A stretch of DNA of 64,000 bases, from positions 12,700,501 to 12,764,500 of the forward strand of contig JAULJL010000011.1 of the NCBI GenBank assembly GCA_030761205.1, read 5' to 3'. A model generated the notes under the pieces. That model made no database searches. It was not told where the DNA came from and worked only from the letters and a program-made list of their open reading frames with translations. This document shows, in pieces, positions 10,429-21,480 of this stretch (its first letter is position 1; every line of letters begins with the position of its first letter). The DNA is from Fremontodendron californicum. Taxonomy: Eukaryota; Streptophyta; Magnoliopsida; Malvales; Malvaceae. A program made the position numbers and the translations under genes.

Positions 10429-11741
10429 GCCCTTTTCGATTTCTTCGATAAAATTACCTTTTAGCCCTCCCAACAAAATTTAATTGTAAATGGACCCCAA
10501 TTTTGGATTTTTCTTTCCAACTCATCCCATCCAATATAAAACTTGGTTCTTGACGTTTTCACATTTTTCGAGCTTATATGCTATTTTTCCTGGATTTTTC
10601 TCTAAAATTTCGGTTTAGTGCCTCCCAAGTTTAGCTTTTTTTCAAATGAGCTTCCATTTTGGATTTTTCTTCATTGATCTCTCCCAAAAATTAAGAAAAA
10701 CTCATCTTTGGAAGTTTTCATAATTTTTCGAGCTCGTTTGCTATTTTTCTCGGAATTCTCTTTTGGAATTTCGACTTAATGCACCCGAACTTTGTCGTTT
10801 TTCAAATGAGCTCGGATTCTGGATTTTTCTTCACCAATCTCTTCGAAAAATTATAAAACTCAGATATGAAAGTTTTCATATTTTTTCAAGCTCATTTGCT
10901 ATTTTTCCAGGAATTATATTTTGGAATTTCGGGTTAGTGCACTCGAACTTTGCCATTTTTCAAATGAGCTTCGATTTTGGATTTTTCTTCACCAATCTCT
11001 TCCAAAAATTATAAAACTCAGATCTGAAAGTTTTCATAATTTTTCAAGCTCTTTTGCTATTTTTCTCGGAATTATCTTTTGGAATTTTGAGTTAGTGCAT
11101 CCGAACTTTGCCATTTTTCAAATGAGCTCCAATTCTAAATTTTTCCTCACCGATCTCTTCCAACAATTATAAAAATCAAATATGAGAGATTTCATAATTT
11201 TCCGAGCTCACTTGCTATTTTCCCAAAATTATCTTCTGGAATTTCGGGTTAGTGCCCTTCAACCTCCGAAACCTCGATTTTACTCGAAACGGATCCGATT
11301 TTTGGATTTTCTTTTTCCACTTCCTTTGTCCTATATTGAATTTGAGTTGGTCTGAAAACACCCAATTTTTACGATCAAATTCCCCTCCGATTTAGTTTTC
11401 CCTAAATTTGCCGAATTAGGTATTCCCCTACACTAAATTTCCGCAACCCATCTTCCAAACTCTATATCTTTTATTGTAGACATCGGATTATCAAAATTCT
11501 TTTGCCATTATTCAATTCAACTTCGAATCTTGATTTTGACTCAGAGTTGACTTTTTCACTGGTTTACTTTTTGGGTTGACTTTTATGGGGTTGACTTTTC
11601 TTGAGTTGACTTTTTGTGCTGACCTCTGAAACAAAGTCTTGGGGACCCATCTATGGAACGGGGGAAGTCTCTTTGTGTTTTGGGAAGTTGAAAAGGAGAA
11701 TCTGGCGATTTAGGGGTCCCGAACAAAATTAGTTGTCTACA
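10429..11741 (-). mobile_element. Partial 3' LTR of element H
   Basis: Its sense start (TGTAGACAACTAATTTTG) at 11741 abuts a polypurine tract. It contains about five ~158-160-bp subrepeats (TTCAAATGAG at 10641, 10801, 10959, 11117) and five W-boxes (11536-11610). It ends abruptly at 10429 against the LTR start of G. Confidence 0.8.
10480..11240. repeat. ~158-bp LTR subrepeats in H
   Basis: The landmark TTCAAATGAG recurs at 10641, 10801, 10959 and 11117 with spacings of 160, 158 and 158 bp. Each unit also carries CACCRATCTCTTCCAA and TTTTCATAATTTTTC. This is one of the longest runs of the unit in the window. Confidence 0.8.
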
Positions 11742-11757
11742 GCTGTCCTTTTTTTGC
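11742..11757 (-). other. Polypurine tract of element H
   Basis: On the minus strand GCAAAAAAAGGACAGC lies directly upstream of the LTR start TGTAGACA, the position of the plus-strand primer for reverse transcription. B has the equivalent at 29982-29997. Confidence 0.8.
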
Positions 11758-13970
11758 TATTGCTGAGAATCAGGAATCAGTGAAATCATATGTGCAAGAT
11801 AAGAAGGAGAATTTCCATTTTTTCATTTATTGAGTTTTTTGCAAATTGTAAAAATGAAAATAAAAGAAAAGAAATCAGTCCTTAAATTGAGTTCCCTGAC
11901 TAATCAAGGCTCGAACCGCCTTAAGAAAAGGATTTTGGTTTTACAAGAGAAAGGAAATACCTCGACGGAAGTCCCGGGGCCTTACCTCATCTTGGTGCAG
12001 CTTTCGGTAAAACAAAATATTTGTCCTTAACTTGAGTTCCTTGACTAATAAAGGCTTGACCCGTCTTAAGGAAACGAGTTCGATTCGTAAATCTTGGATG
12101 TCCTATCCGAAAAGTCTGGTTGTCTTGTCTAGGAAAAGTTGGATGTCTTGTCTGAAAAAGCTGGTTGTCTTGTCCAGGAAAATTTGGATGTCTTGTCCGA
12201 GAAATCTGGTTGTCTGGTCTAAGAAAAATTTGGATGTCTTGTTCGAAAAGTCTGGTTGTCTTGTCTAGGAAAATTGGATGTCTTGTCCTTTGGTTCCAGC
12301 TGTGTTGGACTTAAGAAAGAAAACTTTCCATGATTTATGCAATGGTAGTCAAATGCAGTGATGATGATGACAGGTTTTGCAATTGTTTGTAAGATGCATG
12401 TTCCCTAGGGATGAATGCAATTGCATGATTGTTATGAGTTTTAATCCATGATTTCATTGAGGTTCACGAATATTTTCAGCTCCACTATTTGCTTTACTTG
12501 ATGAGCCTTTCTTTATGGTTTCACCGTGATCCGCAAGTTTTGGCTTTGACAGTGTCTCTAATCTATCTCTGATTTGCCCTTCTTGATGAGCTTTTCTCTG
12601 TATCTTGGATTGATGTTTTTAGTGCATCCAATGTTTGCCCCACTTGATGATTTCTCAGCATTATAGGCTGTCTCGATTTTCTCCAAACTTTAGTGGTTTC
12701 CAAACCTCTTCTAAAATTTAGATCTACTCCATAGTAATGCAAAGAAATCCTTTCATTTAAAGATTTTTATGTTCACCAATCATCATTCAATTTGATAACA
12801 CTAAAAAATGCATCACAACATATATGAAAGATGGTTATGAAACAGCCATATGCCCCTAAAGGGCCAACATGAGTTCATTGCAAAAGGTTTAGATAACAAA
12901 GATAAATATCAAGGATTAAAAGGAAAATGCAAAGGAGAAGGTATAGATGCCCTAGACACGGAATATCCTGGACCTTTCCTGTTTTAATTCCTCTGAAATA
13001 TCTTTTAAGCTTGCCATTTGTTTGGGTGATTTCTCGGCTTTCGCTATTGCTTTATCCCTTTTCTCTGATTTTCTGATATTTTCTCCCCCTTTACACGGAG
13101 CATTGATTCAATCTTTGATTAGTATTTGAGCCGTCCTTTACGAGTTTTCAACCCAAGTATCCGCCGTTCAGTTTTAGGTCACCATTTTCGGGTTTTCAGC
13201 TTAAACCTCTCCTTTTACATTTATTTTTCTTTTGTTTTCTCTTTTTTTTTTCTTCTTTTTCTTGTGTTCTACCATGCATCTGAGAATCCTAAATGCTTCC
13301 AAGGTAAAAAATGACAATTCAAAAGATGGGATCGAATCTGAGAAAAACCCTTCAAGTTAAATACCTAAGCTTGATCAAAATTGACTTTAAAAGCACGTAA
13401 TGTAGGCCAAGGTTTGGGTTTAGAAAGAAAAGATAAATAGGCCCAAAATGTGTTTAAGGGTGATCGGATCAAGGATCATTTCATGAAGATGATTCATTTT
13501 TGAATCATTTGTCCTTTTTGGACTTTTCTCTCCTTTTTGAATTTGTTTCTTTTCTTCTTGGCTTTCATTTGCCATTCTTTGATATCACACCTTTTTGTGT
13601 GTGTTTTTTTTTTCTCTTTTTCTTTTTTGTTTAATGGCTCTTTTTGGCATGATGATTTTTTATCTTTGATGGCTCTTTTCACCATGATTTTTTGAAGGAG
13701 GATTTTCCTCACATTTGCCCTCTAGTGTAGAGGGTGATCCTTGATCAAGGTTCAAAGAAAGAAAGGGTTCCTAAGACTCAAAGGGGTGACTAGGGATAAT
13801 TTCTTCTTAGTGAAAGGAATATGAAAAATGGCCATTTATCATATCAAGCACGGATATTCTCATTGAAAAGCAATCCTTAGGGGAAATAGATATATAGAAT
13901 TCTCATTGTTACATTTGGAATCACTCGAATCCTCTCATGCACAGTATCGCACTTTTTTTTCTTTTATTCT
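11758..13970 (-). other. 3' UTR of element H
   Basis: No supported coding sequence. Near the LTR a ~65-bp segment (TCCCTGACTAATCAAGGCTC) is present twice, near 11880 and 12020, then the 47-bp array, then T-rich low-complexity DNA up to the integrase stop codon. The same landmarks in the same order occur in B (29998-33220), so this is a shared 3' UTR with a variable core. Confidence 0.7.
12092..12288. repeat. 47-bp minisatellite in 3' UTR of H (about 4.2 copies)
   Basis: Units alternate TTGGATGTCTTGTCCGAAAA and TCTGGTTGTCTTGTCTAGGA with small changes. It sits at the 3' UTR position where B has an unrelated ~70-bp array. Confidence 0.85.
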
Positions 13971-15250
13971 TCAAGCATAGTATTTCTTCAATTCGTCGGC
14001 GTTCACAAGATTCCTCAAGTCATCACCGTCAATCCGAGTTTAGATCAATGCTCCTCTAGAAAAAGCTCTTTTCACCACATAGGGTCTTTCCCAATTTGGA
14101 GCCTATTTTTCGCGAGGATCTTTCACGATAGGGAGAACTTTTCTTAGTACCAACTGTCCCTTTTGAAATTGCCTGGGGCAAACCTTTTTGTTTTGGGCTC
14201 GAATCATCCTTTTCTAAAACATCTGCCCATGATAAATTGCTTTCAGCCTTTTCTCCTTGATGAGGTTCAATTGTTAATAGCGAGCTCTAACCTATTATGC
14301 CTCTTCTAGGCCCACTTCCATCAAAACACGAAGTGAAGGGACTTCAACCTCAATAGGCAGCATAGCTTCCATTTCGTATACCAAAGAAAATGGCGTGGCC
14401 CCCGTAGATGTGCGAACCGAAGTACGGTATGCGTGGAGAGCAAAAGGCAAGATCTCATGCCAATCTTTGTACACATCAGTCATCTTTTCAACGATCTTCT
14501 TGATGTTCTTATTGGCTGCTTCTACTGCCCCATTCATTTTTGGACGGTAGGGTGTCGAATTATGATGATTGATCTTGAACTGGGTACATATTTCCCTCAT
14601 CATCTTATTGTTCAGATTGAGAGCATTGTCTGTGATTATTCTCTCTGGGAGTCCATATTGGCATATAACCTATTTTTTGACGAATCTTCACACTATTGAC
14701 TTTGTCACATTGGCATAAGAGGCTACTTCTACCCACTTTGTGAAGTAGTCTATGGCCATAGGATAAAAAAGTGTCGGTTCAAAGCTTTAGGGGTAATAGG
14801 TCAGATCATATCCATTCCCCAAATTGAAAAAGGCCAAGAAGCCATCATGACATGCAGTGGTGATGGTGGCACATGAATCTTGTCGGCATATATCTGGCAT
14901 TTATGGAACTTTCGAGAATAATTTATGCAATCCCCTTCCTTGGTTAGCCAATAGTATTCAGCCCTCATAATCTACTTAGCCAGCATGTGGCCATTTGCGT
15001 GGGTTCCACATATCCCTTCGTGGACCCCTTCAAGGATTCTTTGAGCTTCTGTAGAAACAACACATCTCAACAGTACCTGGTCTTTCCCTTTCTTGTAAAG
15101 GATTTCACCATCCAAGACAAAACCCATTGCCATTCTTCTTAGGGTTCTCTTATCATTTTTCATTGCTCGTTCAGGGTACTTTTGACTCTTAATGTATTGC
15201 AAGATGTCATAATACCAAGGATGACCATCTACTTCTTCTTTGATACCCAA
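13971..15250 (-). pseudogene. pol: Tat integrase (element H)
   Basis: Minus strand. The N-terminal zinc domain has HEGICGTHANGH and, after a stop, CQIYADK (HHCC type; the first Cys of the usual CxxC appears changed). The catalytic core shows AIDYFTKWVEV (Asp), ITDNA (Asp, near 14635) and STPYRPKMNGAVEAAN (Glu, near 14530), so the DDE residues can be traced. The C-terminal part includes APNWERPYVVKRAF and ends at a TGA (13971-13973) after KKYYA. Stops interrupt it after the zinc domain, in the MDMI stretch, after KSIV, and several times in the C-terminal part. The enzyme would insert element DNA; this copy cannot be translated whole. Confidence 0.85.
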
Positions 15251-15790
15251 CTAGTAGGCAGGATACTCGTATATGCTTATCTTGATTGGCACAACTTCAG
15301 CTCCTTCATTCACTTTAAACATTAAGGATAAAGTGGCTAGAGCATCCGCCATTCAGTTTTCTTCTCGGGGGAAGTAATTGAAAACTAACTTTTCGAACTC
15401 CTCAATCAAACTCAGTATAAGCTCTTTATATCGGACTAGCTTTGCATCCCGGGTTTTCTATTCTTAGCGTAGTTGGTATATCACCAGGGCTGAATCTCCG
15501 AAGACCTCTAGTGTTTTGATCTTTCTTTCTATGGTGACACGAAAACCCATAGTACACGCTTCATATCAGTGGTATTGTTGGTACAATCAAACCAATCTGG
15601 CAGTGAAAGGATAATAATATTCCTCAAAGGATATGAGCACTGCACCAATTCCGTGCCTCATGGCATTAGATGAGCCATCAAAGTATATTTTCCAAGCTTT
15701 TTTCTAAGAGAAAGTTCCTTCTTCTTTTGAAACATATATTAGGTCTTCATCAAGGAAATCAAAATATAGAGGCTCGTAATCCTCTACTTC
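15251..15790 (-). pseudogene. pol: Second (archaeal-type) RNase H of element H
   Basis: The minus strand reads KIYFDGSSNAM (near 15690), GIGAVLISFEEYYYPF, a decayed version of the NTAEYEAC motif, then FGDSALVIYQLR and MADALATLSLMF. This series (D, E, D, D) matches the additional RNase H that Tat elements carry between ordinary RNase H and integrase. Several stops are present. Confidence 0.75.
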
Positions 15791-16115
15791 TTTTGAAACA
15801 CTTGCCACCTTGCCATTCTTCCTGACAATGAAGGCGCCTCGAATATGTATTTAAGGGAATATAGCTTTGCAATCAGCCTTTCTACTAACGAGTACTTTAA
15901 CTCATTCTCAGTGAACTTTTTGCTAAGATAGTAGATGACTTGTTCTTTCTTTTCGGTTTCATCATGCTACCCCAACACACATCTCATGGACCTTTCAAAT
16001 ACTGACAAATATAATATCAGAGGCTTCCCTGGGACTGACGGCATTAGTACCGGTGGGTTTGATAGATAATGCTTGACCTTATCAAAGGCTATCTAGCATC
16101 CTTCATCCTATTTCC
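15791..16115 (-). pseudogene. pol: Ordinary RNase H of element H with two deletions
   Basis: Minus strand: KPLILYLSVFERSM, then EQVIYYLSKKFTENELKYS, then IAKLYSLKYIFEAPSLSGRMA. Compared with G, two segments are missing, about 65 bp near 15876 and about 85-95 bp near 15800, which removes much of the fold. A stop is present in the stretch matching GQHDET of G. Confidence 0.75.
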
Positions 16116-16823
16116 CTAGATCACGCTTTCTAAGTAGCTTGAAGATCGGTCACATTTATCGGTTAGTTGAGAAATGAATCGAGCGATATAATTCAGCCTA
16201 CCCAAAAAGCTTCTTACTTCTTTCTTAGTATGAGGTAGAGGCAAGCTCTGAATAGCTTTCACTTTATCTGGATCAATCTCGATCCTTTTCTGGCTAACAA
16301 CGAAACCTAGTAACTTTCCTGAAGTGACTTCGAAGGTACACTTTGCTAAGTTGAGCTGAAGTTGAAATTTTCTCAACCTTTCAAAGAGCTTTTTGAGATT
16401 CGAAATGTGTTCGTCCTCTCCTTGCGACTTTGCAATCATATCATCAACATAGACTTCGATTCCTTTATGCATCATGTCATTGAACAAAGTTACCATGGCT
16501 TTTTCATATGTTGCCCCAGCATTTTTCAACCCGAATGGCATCACCTTATAGCAAAAGGTTCCCCACATCATCACGAATGTGGTTTTCTCCATATCTTCCG
16601 GTGCCATCTTAATCTGATTTTACCCTGAGAACCCGTCCATGAAGGAAAACACAGAATTCTTTGTGGTATTATCAAATAGAGTATCAATGTGAGGCAATGG
16701 AAAGTTATCCTTAGGGCTTGCCCTATTCAGATCTCGATAATCGACACAGATCTGGACTTTTCCATCTTTCTTTGGAACTGGGACAATGTTTGCTACCGAC
16801 TCCGGGTATTTTGCCACTTCCAA
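16116..16823 (-). pseudogene. pol: Tat reverse transcriptase (element H), one nonsense codon
   Basis: Minus strand. VPKKDGKVQICVDYRDLN, PKDNFPLPHIDTLFDN, MAPEDMEKTTFVMMWGTF, PFGLKNAGATYEKAM, catalytic YVDDM (16440-16451), and FLGRLNYIARFISQL. It is one frame except for a TAA at 16620-16622 replacing the Tyr of GFSGYNQIK (G still has TAC). Near 16150 a one-base deletion ends the frame in the connection domain. The catalytic residues are intact. This is the better preserved of the two Tat RTs in the window. Confidence 0.9.
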
Positions 16824-16838
16824 GAATCCGACATTGAA

Positions 16839-17286
16839 TTACTTTTTCACTTCCTCTTTCACTTTTAACAGCATTTCAAGCCTTATTCTTCTCAGTTTCT
16901 GCTGAATCGGCTTGCAATCTGGTTTCAACGGAAGTTTATGAACCACAATATCAGGGTCCAACCCAGGCATGTATTGGTACGACCATGCAAACACATCAGC
17001 GTATTCCCAGAGCAGACTTATCAAATCTTGCTTTATTGATGGTGAAATGGCAGTCCCAATCTTGACTTCTCTTATTTCTTCCCCATCCCCAAAATTTATC
17101 ACTTCCAATGGCTCTTTGTGAGGCAATACCTACTTCTCCTCTTGTTCTATTATTCTCAACAAATTCGAAGGCAAATTACAGTCCTTGACATCTTCGTTGG
17201 TGTCGAAATCACCCGTACAGATGGGTTTTTCAAAATCAATTTCAGAATTATTGACAGGATGATCCTCATATTCCGTATCCGAGCAC
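16839..17286 (-). pseudogene. pol: Tat pol exon 2 spacer (element H)
   Basis: Minus strand, same frame as RT: CSDTEYEDHPVNNSEIDFE, FDTNEDVKDCNLPSNLL, then FAWSYQYMPGLDPDIVVHKL. Two stops break it: TAG at 17130-17132 (Gln position) and TAA at 16839-16841 (Gln position, KKQF in G). Both are compatible with C-to-T changes on the coding strand. It begins at the inferred intron acceptor. Confidence 0.8.
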
Positions 17287-17493
17287 CTATAAATAGGTGG
17301 CAAAGAAAATAATATAGAAAGGCATATAGGCAATAATAATGAAAGAATGAAAGATGAAAAAATGTGGACACATTGTTATGAAGAAGATGCATAGTGATTG
17401 TTATTTATTAAATGATAAGTTTTAAACATAAGCCCGTACAAAGGATTCTTAATGCCTTCGGGTAGAGGCAATTAAGGTTGATTTGAGCATTAC
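17287..17493 (-). other. Probable intron in Tat pol (element H)
   Basis: The minus-strand donor is GTAATGC at 17493 and the acceptor CTATTTATAG ends at 17287 after a T-rich tract. Removing 207 bases joins CCA GT to G TGC TCG in frame (Pro-Val-Cys-Ser), and the segment contains stops in the exon frame. G has the same arrangement at 1879-2089. Confidence 0.72.
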
Positions 17494-17849
17494 ACTGGAG
17501 TAGACCTAAAAACTATAGGAAATTCAGTCATGCTCCAATTGGTTAGCTCATAACCCGGAGGGCACGGGCGCACCATCCAACTAGTGCTCTCCTCTCTCTG
17601 TTCATCTGTTTCGGCTATACCGACCATCGTTTCATGTGGTTGTTTGTTTTCAACCTCGTATAGCTTCTCAAAATATTGCTCCAGCAAGACCATCACATCC
17701 TTGTAATTCTTACTCCCAAACTAGAAACAGGCCGAGCGAAAGATGTGAAGGATTGGCGGGAAAGTCATGGGCTCCCTCTCCATATCCACACCCGCAAGAC
17801 GGACCATCCTCATTTTTTGATTCTTCTCAGTTTGTCTTCTTTTCTCATG
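17494..17849 (-). pseudogene. pol: Tat pol exon 1, spacer after G-patch (element H)
   Basis: The minus strand includes YKDVMVLLEQYFEKLYEVEN and WMVRPCPPGYELTNW and ends at the intron donor. The block is preceded by a stop after FRSACF. No catalytic domain is recognised. It aligns with G at 2090-2409. Confidence 0.65.
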
Positions 17850-17975
17850 AAGTTTAAGGAGATACCCGAGACTGAACAGGTCTTTCTTCTCGGCTACTTC
17901 GATTGCTCTAGCCATCCCCTATAGATACTTTCCTATTTTTTTCCTGCTCTACAACCTTTTCCAACCGTTGTTTTC
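17850..17975 (-). pseudogene. pol: G-patch-like module (element H)
   Basis: The minus strand reads VGKGCRAGKGLGKYLQG and, after a spacer, KKDLFSLGY. The spaced glycines and GLGKYLQG match the G-patch consensus. It directly follows the protease, as in G, so it belongs to the polyprotein. A frame change lies between it and the protease end at 17933. The assignment is by pattern only. Confidence 0.55.
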
Positions 17976-18824
17976 ACCCCCAACCTGGTATTCTTGGATA
18001 GCCTTGGCTTTGGAATTTTATACCTTTCAGTGAAGAACACATCGTTGACAAACTCCAGCGACCTGAATGAGCATTCTACAACATCCTTGCTCACTTCTAT
18101 GTAAGGGGAATCAGTGGACGCAGAAGCGATGATATCCTCTTCTTGTGACACGCTGACCAAGCGTCCCTCCATCACAAATTTTAATTTTTGATGGAGAGAT
18201 GATGACATAGCCTCGACAGAGTGAATCCACTGCCTTCCCAATAAGCAATTGTAGGATAGGGTGATGTCCATTACTTGAAAAATCCACCTTATAGGTACAG
18301 GGACCTATCGGAAGCGAGATTTTAATGTTTCCCATCACCTTCCAACAAGTGCCATCAAAAGCTCTGACAATGGTATGACTCGGCAGCATGTAGGACATAT
18401 CCATTGGTAGTTTTGACAAGATAGCCAATGGCATCACATTCATAGAAGATCCATTGTGAAGGAGTACTCGGGGTAGAATGCGCCTTTTGCAGGTAGTGGT
18501 GATATGAATGGCCTTGGTGGATCCTTTTCCATTCGGTGGCATCTCATCATAACTAAAGGAGATGTAATCATCTGCAGTAATATTCCCCACCAACCAATCT
18601 AACTTATCCACTGATATGTTGTTAGCTACATAAGCTTGGTTCAAAATTCTCAGCAGAGCATTTTGGTGTGGCTCTGAGTTTAACAGCAATGAAAGTACTA
18701 AAATCTTCACCGATTGGCGATGCAATTGCTCTACCACACTATACTCGCTGTGTTTGATGAACTTTAGGAGCTCACATGCTTTCTTCTCATTTATCGGTTC
18801 TTTTACTTTGCCAACTGGCACTAG
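17976..18824 (-). pseudogene. pro: Tat protease with catalytic Asp replaced by His (element H)
   Basis: The minus-strand order is KKACELLKFIKHSEYSVVEQ, SLLLNSEPHQNALLRILNQ, then the protease core VLLHNGSSMNVMPL, where G and relatives have LLDNGSS. The His codon is CAC at 18456-18458, so the aspartic protease active site is lost. A one-base insertion near 18275-18282 shifts the frame before SYNCLLGRQWIHSVEAMSS. Its job would be Gag-Pol cleavage in the particle; this copy could not do that even if the frame were mended. Confidence 0.85.
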
Positions 18825-19813
18825 GTCCTTTTAAATTCTCCAGATAGTTTTACCTGCACAGAATCTGGTCCACTGCCATTTTTTCTTTTGTTCGGTCCCC
18901 TTGTCTTTCCAAGTTCAATTAACCCCGGGGCATAATATCTACCGCTTCGGGTTAGGTTCCCTACTCCGGTTACATCTATGACTGTCGCTTGATGGTTTGA
19001 GGAACCCGGCATTGCCATACTACATTCATAACTCCATGGAATCGTCTTATCCCTTTTGTAAGGAAAAGGTGATGATAATATTATGATCATCTTCGGAGTG
19101 GGTCTCTTGACTACCGGAATAGTCTTAACCTTGGGCTCATCATTATATATGACCAGGGGCCTGTTTACCCCGTAGCCAGTTTCATTCATACTGATTTCAG
19201 CAACCTTTACTTTTTTAGAAAATTGGACGTCGCCCATGTCCATCTTCTTCTGAACCTTTGCTAAGAACTCTTCGCAGCGCTGAATGGTATGCCCCTTACA
19301 CTCATGGTATTGGCAAAAGTTCCCTGCATGGCTGACTATCTTCTCCATATTTGATTTCGACTTAACCAACCCCACATTGACCATTTCAAACCAGACTTTG
19401 ATCATAGGCATTTTTAGTTTTCTGACATCGCTTTTTACCCTTTCAACCTCCCCTGACATGATTGCGTTGACCTTGGCCTCCGTATGATCAAGAAACGGGT
19501 TTCTCACAATATTAGGTTCACTTTTCAGCCCAAACTTCAAGATTCCTGCATAAATAAGACTCTGAACCTTACGTTTGAAAGTAGTGCAAGTCTCGATTGA
19601 GTGTCCTTGGATGCTCGCATGGTACGCGCAGTGAGCGTTGGAATCGTACCACTTGGGATAAAGAAGTTTTAAAGGTCGAAGATAGACAGGTGCAACGAGT
19701 TGATCCTGTAGAAGCTTCGGGTATAGCTTGCTGTAAGTAGTGGGGATAGGGTCATATTGAGGCTTTTCAGTATTCCTCACAGGGTTTTGATCATTTCGGG
19801 GAATGTTTTGCAT
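18825..19813 (-). pseudogene. gag: Tat gag C-terminal half with two zinc-knuckle-like motifs (element H)
   Basis: A long open minus-strand frame (about 330 codons). It has YSKLYPKLLQDQLVAP, KWYDSNAHCAYHASIQGHS with the closing IETC (near 19600-19650), then FCQYHECKGHTIQRCEEF (near 19270-19320). Both have a CxYHx5-6GHx4C-like spacing typical of Tat gag proteins and would bind RNA. The frame changes near 18825-18840 at the passage to the protease spacer. Confidence 0.8.
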
Positions 19814-21150
19814 GTTTGAGGTAGTGTTTGGTGGAATGGCTATCTGAGGAGATATACCAGTCGGATATGGTTGTTGTGGTATGGTTGTGTAGGGAAAGGG
19901 ATTTTGAGTGAGGCTGTTTATAGCCGGATGGTAAGGGTTGTAGGTCGGGTAAGGTGTATAGGGTGCTGGAGGTGAAAAAGGTCTGTTATTGAAACTGACT
20001 GCGTAAGCCTCCCTTCTTTTTTCTTGGCAGGAGTTGTTTTCTTGGGGGCGGCTGGTTCTCCACTATCCATCTTCTCGCTTTTGATGGCAGTTTCAATCAT
20101 CTCTCCAGATATGACCATATCTGTGAAATTCTTAGTGGCATTCCCCACTAACTTCTCATAGTATGGTGCCTTCAAAGTATTAATGAAGAGAACTATAGTT
20201 TCTTTATTAGTCAACGGTGGCTGCACTTGGGTAGCCATGTCTCTCCATTGCTGGGCATATTGTTTGAAGCTTTCAGTAGCTTGTTTCTCCATGTTTTGCA
20301 GGGATAGTCTGTCGGTACCATGTCAGAGACGTGCTTGTAGTGTTCCAGGAAGGCCCTAGCCAAATCCATCCATGATTAGATCTTGCTGCGGGTGAGTTGA
20401 TTGTACCATCAAGTGGCAGACCCGGTGAGGCTATCTTGGAAAGAGTGGATGAGCAACTTCTCATCACTATCATGTTTGGTCATTTTTCGACAATACATCC
20501 TCAAATATGCTGAAGGATTAGTGGTCTCGTTATACTTCTTAAAATCTGGCGTCTTGAACTTGGGTATGATCACTAAACCGGAGACCATACTCATCTTTTT
20601 GGCATGAAAGCTTCTGAACAATTCTACCCCTTCCACGGCCCTCAGCCTTTCTTCCAATAGCTAATACTTCTTTTGTGATTCAGCTGTTTTGACCCTTTTC
20701 AATTCTGCCATTTTTCTCTTTTCTTGTTCGGCAAGCTCATCCAAGTCTGGGATATCGATAGGATCTGTCGCGAGTGCCCCAAGATTTACCCCGAATGGCA
20801 TTTACTTCGGTGCCACTGTGTTGGTTTGAACAAACACGAAAGGCATTTCAGTTGTCGATGGTGGAATTTTTGTATTCTACGCAGGTTGGTCGTTTGTCAG
20901 TACGACCTCCTGCTGACCCTCTTTGCCCCCTTGACTTCCTGGTTCTAATCGTACGGCTGAGTTTTCCACGTGTCCCTTTCCCTTAACTGCTGCTGACACC
21001 AGTTTCATCAGCTTGATCATCTGATCTCTTGATTCGGCCTGAGATTTGGCCAATTGTTCCCTCTACTCATCATGAGCCCTTTCCATTCTCTCCATTTGGG
21101 CCATTTGTTCATTCTCCCTGATCCTAACTTGTGATCGAGTATTATGTAGA
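19814..21150 (-). pseudogene. gag: Tat gag N-terminal and capsid-like region (element H)
   Basis: The minus strand starts with an acidic, charged segment near 21150 (ENEQMAQMERMERAHDE). It continues with RLRAVEGVELFRSFHAKKMS, LVIIPKFKTPDFKKYNETTN, KLLIHSFQDSLTGSAT, then SFKQYAQQWRDMATQVQPP. The retrotransposon-gag core is clear. Stops occur in the N-terminal segment (near 21064 and 20885), after QKKY (near 20660), after GSAT (20409-20411) and after RSKI, with a frameshift near 20290. B's gag (34053-36002) is a close relative. Confidence 0.8.
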
Positions 21151-21480
21151 TGCGGAGTGTTTCTCTCTGGGAGTTTCGGTGGGCGTCCAATTTTAAAGCT
21201 TAGAATGCCACATTATTATTATTAGCTTATTAAATGTGTGCAAGGATGAATGAATAAATCAATGCATGACTGATCAAACAAATGAATGAATGAATGTATG
21301 CTTCTATAATTTTATGACATGAGATGATGCAAATAATATTATTTGCCTTGAGATCAAATTCCAGCGCAAAGGTTTTTCATTAATTCATAGAAACTTTTTA
21401 CAAATCCTCTATCACTCTCGACTTACATAAAAAGATCGAATCTGCTCATACTGGTCTTGAGCCTCCTCTAAGAAATTCAG
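21151..21480 (-). other. Spacer between gag and coiled-coil ORF
   Basis: AT-rich and non-coding, with ATGAATGAATGAATG-like runs near 21240-21300. In B the matching place holds a longer repeat region (36100-37060). Confidence 0.4.
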
